NCBI GenBank assembly: GCA_031276335.1
Contig: JAISNH010000017.1
Location: 1 to 9,674 of the forward strand
Reading direction: 5' to 3'
Length of the DNA stretch: 9,674 nt
From: Rickettsiales bacterium
Lineage (GTDB): Bacteria > Pseudomonadota > Alphaproteobacteria > Rs-D84 > CACZYB01
Shown: in pieces, positions 6,801 to 9,674 of the stretch
How the letters are laid out: the number at the start of each line of letters is the position of its first letter
Position numbering within the stretch: position 1 is the first letter of the stretch
Program-made: the position numbers and the translations under genes
The notes under the pieces: model-generated
What the model saw: only the letters and a program-made list of their open reading frames with translations
The model's database searches: none
Told to the model about the DNA's origin: nothing

Positions 6801-7787
6801 ATGATGAAACCGAACCTGAACATGGATTTTCTCACGCGGCTTTTCACGAAGAAACCAACCGCCGGCGACGTATTGAAAGCGCTGGATTCATTTTCGAACG
6901 ACCAGAAATCGCTCGAGGCCCTGCGCTCGAAGGCCGCGTCGTATTTCGGCGACAATTGGAAATTCAACCTCGAAATGTACATCAACGCCCTGCCCCCGGA
7001 GGACAAGGCTAGGTATTCGAAGATACTGGAGAACGCCTTCGCATTCGACCGCGCGCTCGCGCTTTGGATCGCGGCGGAGCAGGTAATACGCGGCACCCGC
7101 ACGTTCTCCGGCGACATGCTGAAAGATCTGCCTTCGTTCGAGGAATACCTGCCGAAGTTCGGAATAGAGGGGCGGCGCCTTCTGGAAAAATTCAAGGAAA
7201 AGCTTTCCATATCCGGCAAGCCGAAAAAGAACGACAGGATGCTTCACAAAGTAAGCAAGGAGGAGCTGACCGAAGCCGCGGACGACGGGAAAAGCGCCGC
7301 GCATCCGACCGCAAAGGAGGAATCCGCGCCCCCGAAGGAAAAACCGGCGCCAAAGGCCGAAGACGAAGCCCCCGCGCCCCCGCGCCCGGTCGAAGAGCAT
7401 ATAGAAATCGGCGCGCAGGCCGACGGCTCCGACTGGGAAATCCAAAACTTCGTCCGCATGCACAATTTCCTGTCCACGGCGCGCGAGGTGATGCCGGCAA
7501 TCGTACTTTCGAAGAACGCATCCGCGATTGAAAACTACGCGCATTACGGATTCATACTCGACGCGATCGACTATCTTGTCGCCGAGGGCGGGCGGATACT
7601 CGAGAAAAAATCCGACGCGGCGATACGGAAATACCTAAAGGGCGGAAAGGCGGAGCTGAAGGACATGGTGGATTTCCACCTGCGCCAGAAGGACGACGAA
7701 ATCGTGCCCGCGGCCGCCAAGAAAAAACCGAACGAATCGGAAGGAAAACCCGAATATACCAAAGTGAATCAAGCGGCCGAGCCCTAA
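6801..7787 (+). CDS. Hypothetical protein with N-terminal paired domain and Pro/Glu/Lys linker
   Basis: I do not recognise a named family. The product is 328 residues with no signal peptide or membrane span. The N-terminal helical domain (about 21-135) carries FGDNWK (49-54), FDRALALW (82-89) and YLPKFG (116-121), the same signature as the C-terminus of the preceding gene's product. A disordered-looking linker rich in Pro, Ala, Glu and Lys (about 138-208) follows, then a second helical region (about 211-297) and a Lys/Pro-rich tail. The start lies 3 nt after the upstream stop. ATG 6801 and ATG 6804 are both possible; the Shine-Dalgarno AAGG (6796-6799) is 1 nt from the first and 4 nt from the second, so 6804 may be used, and coupling to the upstream gene is likely. 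No clear terminator follows, but a strong promoter begins 44 nt after the stop. Adapter or scaffold roles would fit two helical domains joined by a flexible linker, but that is speculation. Confidence 0.77.
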   Translation: MMKPNLNMDFLTRLFTKKPTAGDVLKALDSFSNDQKSLEALRSKAASYFGDNWKFNLEMYINALPPEDKARYSKILENAFAFDRALALWIAAEQVIRGTRTFSGDMLKDLPSFEEYLPKFGIEGRRLLEKFKEKLSISGKPKKNDRMLHKVSKEELTEAADDGKSAAHPTAKEESAPPKEKPAPKAEDEAPAPPRPVEEHIEIGAQADGSDWEIQNFVRMHNFLSTAREVMPAIVLSKNASAIENYAHYGFILDAIDYLVAEGGRILEKKSDAAIRKYLKGGKAELKDMVDFHLRQKDDEIVPAAAKKKPNESEGKPEYTKVNQAAEP

Positions 7788-7831
7788 ACAAAAAACATCT
7801 TCGACGGCGGGCATATAAACCCTTAAACTGT

Positions 7832-7860
7832 TTGACTATGGCGAAAACAAAGTATAAAAT
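7832..7860 (+). promoter_or_regulatory. Sigma70-like promoter of the secretin-like/lolC unit
   Basis: TTGACT (7832-7837, five of six to consensus) is followed after 17 bp by TAAAAT (7855-7860, five of six). The predicted start is near 7867, leaving a short leader of about 15 nt that contains the Shine-Dalgarno AAGGAAG (7870-7876). A small inverted repeat, AAAC-T-GTTT (7825-7833), overlaps the -35. This separates the downstream pair from the regulator operon. Confidence 0.65.
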
Positions 7861-7881
7861 ACAAGGCAAAAGGAAGAAAAA

Positions 7882-9165
7882 TTGAAATTTCGCAAATTCC
7901 ATGCCTTGTGCCTTGCGCTAGCCTTCGTTTCCTGCAGGCAGGACGGGAACGCCCCGCAGTACCAGATATACCAGCCGGATGCCGGGGCGGCGTACTCCGG
8001 ATGGGCGCCGGGCACCGTCCCCATATTCGACAAGAAGCCGGCACGGACAATTGAAAACGTGGAAAAATTCAACCTCGAGACGCCGATACGCTGCACGGTC
8101 GACTGGGACAGCCAGACGCTGATTTCCGCGCAGCCGTTCGAACGTTCCGACTTTCTCCTGGAGCGGGTGGACAAGGGCGACAAGCTGCCGGCCATGGACG
8201 TGGAAAACCTGTCGTTCGAAAACCGTCCCGTCGACGACATAGTGCGCACTCTGCTCAAAAACACCGGAATACAGGTCTATGCCACCGACATGTTCTACAA
8301 GAAGATGACGCAGGACGAAATCAACGGGGATCTGACCAAGGTCATGGACCTGATAACCTCAATCGGCGGCGTGTATTACTCCTACGACAACCGGACGAAG
8401 CGGCTGACGCTCCGACGGTATGCGAAGTGGAACCTGCACGTGCCGCTGTCCCAGGAGGTGATACTGGCGGTCGAAGACGCGCTTCGCGGCGCGGACATCG
8501 ACGACATCGTAATCGACTGGGAGGACAGGCTGCTGATATTCCAGGGCGACGTGGTGACCGAGGAAAAGGTCCGCGCGATCATCAACAAATTCTCGCTCGA
8601 AAACTACCTGGTCGCGTTCGACATCGACGTGTACCGCGTGTATCCGAAGGCGGCCGACGGCGCGATCCCGTGGATGAACATAATCGACGCGTTCAACCCC
8701 GGCTCCATAAAGCTGTCGCAGAAGGGAATCATAGGCAGGACGCTGGTCGTGTCGTCGAACTTCAACCGCGGCTCGCTAAAGGAATTCCTGTATCCGCAGG
8801 CGAACACCGTGCTGGTGTCGAGCGGAACCTTCATCACGCCCGACCGGTGGCAGGGGCGCTTCGACATAGGACGGTGCAGCCGCGAAACCCGCCTGGAAAC
8901 CGACCTGAACGTCCTTACCGAATCGAAATTCACCCCGGACAAGGAGCGCGTGGGACGGCTTGACACCACGGTGGTGCTCCGGACGACGGCGGGCGACATC
9001 GCGAAATACACGGTTCCATACCGGCTAGGCGACAACCTCCTCGTCATCGGAATACCGACGCAGTATTTCGCGGAGGGCACGAGCACGCCGGTGCCGCCGA
9101 ACGCCGAGCTGGTGCTGCTCGCCAGCCCGCGCATAATAAAAATCGTCAAGCCGCTGAAGAAATAG
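7882..9165 (+). CDS. Secretin-like outer-membrane lipoprotein (PilN/BfpB-like, short)
   Basis: The product is 427 residues from a TTG start, chosen because AAGGAAG lies 5 nt upstream and the signal sequence begins there. Residues 1-18 form a lipoprotein signal: MKFRK, a hydrophobic core, and AFVSC with the probable lipidated Cys18. Residues about 107-180 resemble a secretin N0/STN domain (LSFENRPVDDIVRTLL, GVYYSYDNRTKRLTL). About 184-255 resemble a second ring-building domain (DWEDRLLIFQGD, KVRAIINKF, FDIDVYRVYP). The remainder ends in DNLLVIG and ELVLLASPRIIKI (409-421), which recall the closing strands of secretins. By length the secretin domain is shorter than usual, so it may form a reduced pore or an accessory ring. 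Lipidated secretins of type IVb pili (PilN, BfpB, TcpC) are the closest recognisable class. No pilus assembly genes are in view. Its stop overlaps the Shine-Dalgarno of lolC, so the two are in one operon. Lipoprotein status is well supported; secretin identity is moderately supported. Confidence 0.65.
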   Translation: MKFRKFHALCLALAFVSCRQDGNAPQYQIYQPDAGAAYSGWAPGTVPIFDKKPARTIENVEKFNLETPIRCTVDWDSQTLISAQPFERSDFLLERVDKGDKLPAMDVENLSFENRPVDDIVRTLLKNTGIQVYATDMFYKKMTQDEINGDLTKVMDLITSIGGVYYSYDNRTKRLTLRRYAKWNLHVPLSQEVILAVEDALRGADIDDIVIDWEDRLLIFQGDVVTEEKVRAIINKFSLENYLVAFDIDVYRVYPKAADGAIPWMNIIDAFNPGSIKLSQKGIIGRTLVVSSNFNRGSLKEFLYPQANTVLVSSGTFITPDRWQGRFDIGRCSRETRLETDLNVLTESKFTPDKERVGRLDTTVVLRTTAGDIAKYTVPYRLGDNLLVIGIPTQYFAEGTSTPVPPNAELVLLASPRIIKIVKPLKK

Positions 9166-9175
9166 GAGGGCGGCG

Positions 9176-9674
9176 GTGCACTACTTCGAATTCCTCGTCG
9201 CATGGCGGTACCTGAAATCCAAACGCAAGGACGGGTTCATCTCGATAATAACATGGCTTTCCCTAATCGGCATAATGCTGGGCGTCGCGGTGCTTATCAT
9301 CGTGATGTCGGTCATGAACGGATTCAGGGAGGAAATGCTGTCCAAAATACTGGGGATGAACGGGCATGTAACCGTGCTGCCGAAGCACGGGCGGGACGAT
9401 ATCGCCGACTATGGCGCGATCGCAAAAAAAATCGCGGCCGACAGCGCCGTTTCCCCCGAGCTTTCCATGCCGCCGATACCGATGATAGAGGCGCAGGTCA
9501 TGGTGTCCGGCGACAACGCGTCGCAGGGCGCGATGCTGCGCGCGATGACGTTTTCGGACATGAAGCGGATAAGGCCCCTGGCCGACGGCATAATGGAGGA
9601 GGGAACCAACCCGTTCAAGCCCGAGGAGGTGCTGGCCGGATACCAGCTTTCCGGCAAGCTGGGCATTTACATCG
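9176..9674 (+). CDS. lolC: Lipoprotein-releasing ABC transporter permease LolC/LolE family (3' end cut by window)
   Basis: LolC/LolE permeases, with the ATPase LolD, extract mature lipoproteins from the inner membrane and hand them to the periplasmic chaperone LolA. The frame is open from GTG 9176 to the window end, giving 166 residues; the rest is outside. The start reads HYFEFLVAWRYLKSKRKDGF, followed by a long hydrophobic segment (about 22-48) ending in the family signature VMSVMNGFREEML (43-55), then KILGMNGHVTVLP at the start of the periplasmic domain. The Shine-Dalgarno AGGAGG (9164-9169) lies 6 nt from the GTG and overlaps the stop of the preceding lipoprotein gene. The location directly after an outer-membrane lipoprotein gene suggests a shared operon. 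LolC is the likely symbol, but LolE or a single fused-type homologue (LolF) cannot be excluded without the remainder. Confidence 0.92.
   Translation, partial: MHYFEFLVAWRYLKSKRKDGFISIITWLSLIGIMLGVAVLIIVMSVMNGFREEMLSKILGMNGHVTVLPKHGRDDIADYGAIAKKIAADSAVSPELSMPPIPMIEAQVMVSGDNASQGAMLRAMTFSDMKRIRPLADGIMEEGTNPFKPEEVLAGYQLSGKLGIYI

Noticed and set aside
4956..7787. Classic toxin-antitoxin or phage lysogeny module
   Set aside because: The HTH regulator could suggest it, but the two downstream proteins show no toxin fold, nuclease motif or phage protein signature, and no integrase or attachment repeats are seen.
1..9674. tRNA, rRNA, CRISPR arrays, insertion sequences
   Set aside because: No cloverleaf-like sequence, spaced direct repeats, transposase frame or terminal inverted repeats were found on reading either strand.

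Overview
The window is a GC-rich bacterial segment with every convincing gene on the + strand. The order rimP-nusA-infB, the LolC-type permease and an N-acylated secretin-like protein point to a Gram-negative proteobacterium. The short charged IF-2 N-terminus and the LolC N-terminus look alphaproteobacterial. I suspect an uncultured, possibly host-associated lineage, but sequence reading alone cannot fix the taxon. A lineage trait visible throughout is heavy use of the ATA isoleucine codon despite the GC-rich coding sequence.

Region 1 (1-4534) is the translation/transcription core operon: the 3' part of rimP (ribosome maturation), nusA (elongation, termination and antitermination) overlapping it by an ATGA junction, and infB (initiation factor 2). 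The ylxR gene often found between nusA and infB is absent; its place holds a 41-nt gap with a terminator-like hairpin. The rbfA and truB genes that often follow infB are absent too, and infB is followed by two hairpins.

Region 2 (4535-4955) is a 421-bp AT-rich intergenic region without a convincing gene. It contains terminator-like hairpins, a perfect 10-bp palindrome, a few DnaA-box-like words, and a promoter whose -10 and presumed start site lie inside a 9-bp inverted repeat.

Region 3 (4956-7787) looks like an operon. The first gene encodes a regulator with two XRE-type helix-turn-helix domains and an S24/LexA-like C-terminus that appears to lack the Ser/Lys dyad. It is followed by two hypothetical, probably cytoplasmic helical proteins. 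These two share a domain of about 115 residues, placed C-terminally in the first and N-terminally in the second. This regulator plus paired-domain module is the least explained part of the window.

Region 4 (7832-9674) is a new transcription unit with its own sigma70-like promoter. It encodes a secretin-like outer-membrane lipoprotein, then the start of lolC, an inner-membrane permease of the lipoprotein-releasing LolCDE transporter, which runs off the window end. The pairing places an outer-membrane lipoprotein beside the machinery that exports such proteins.
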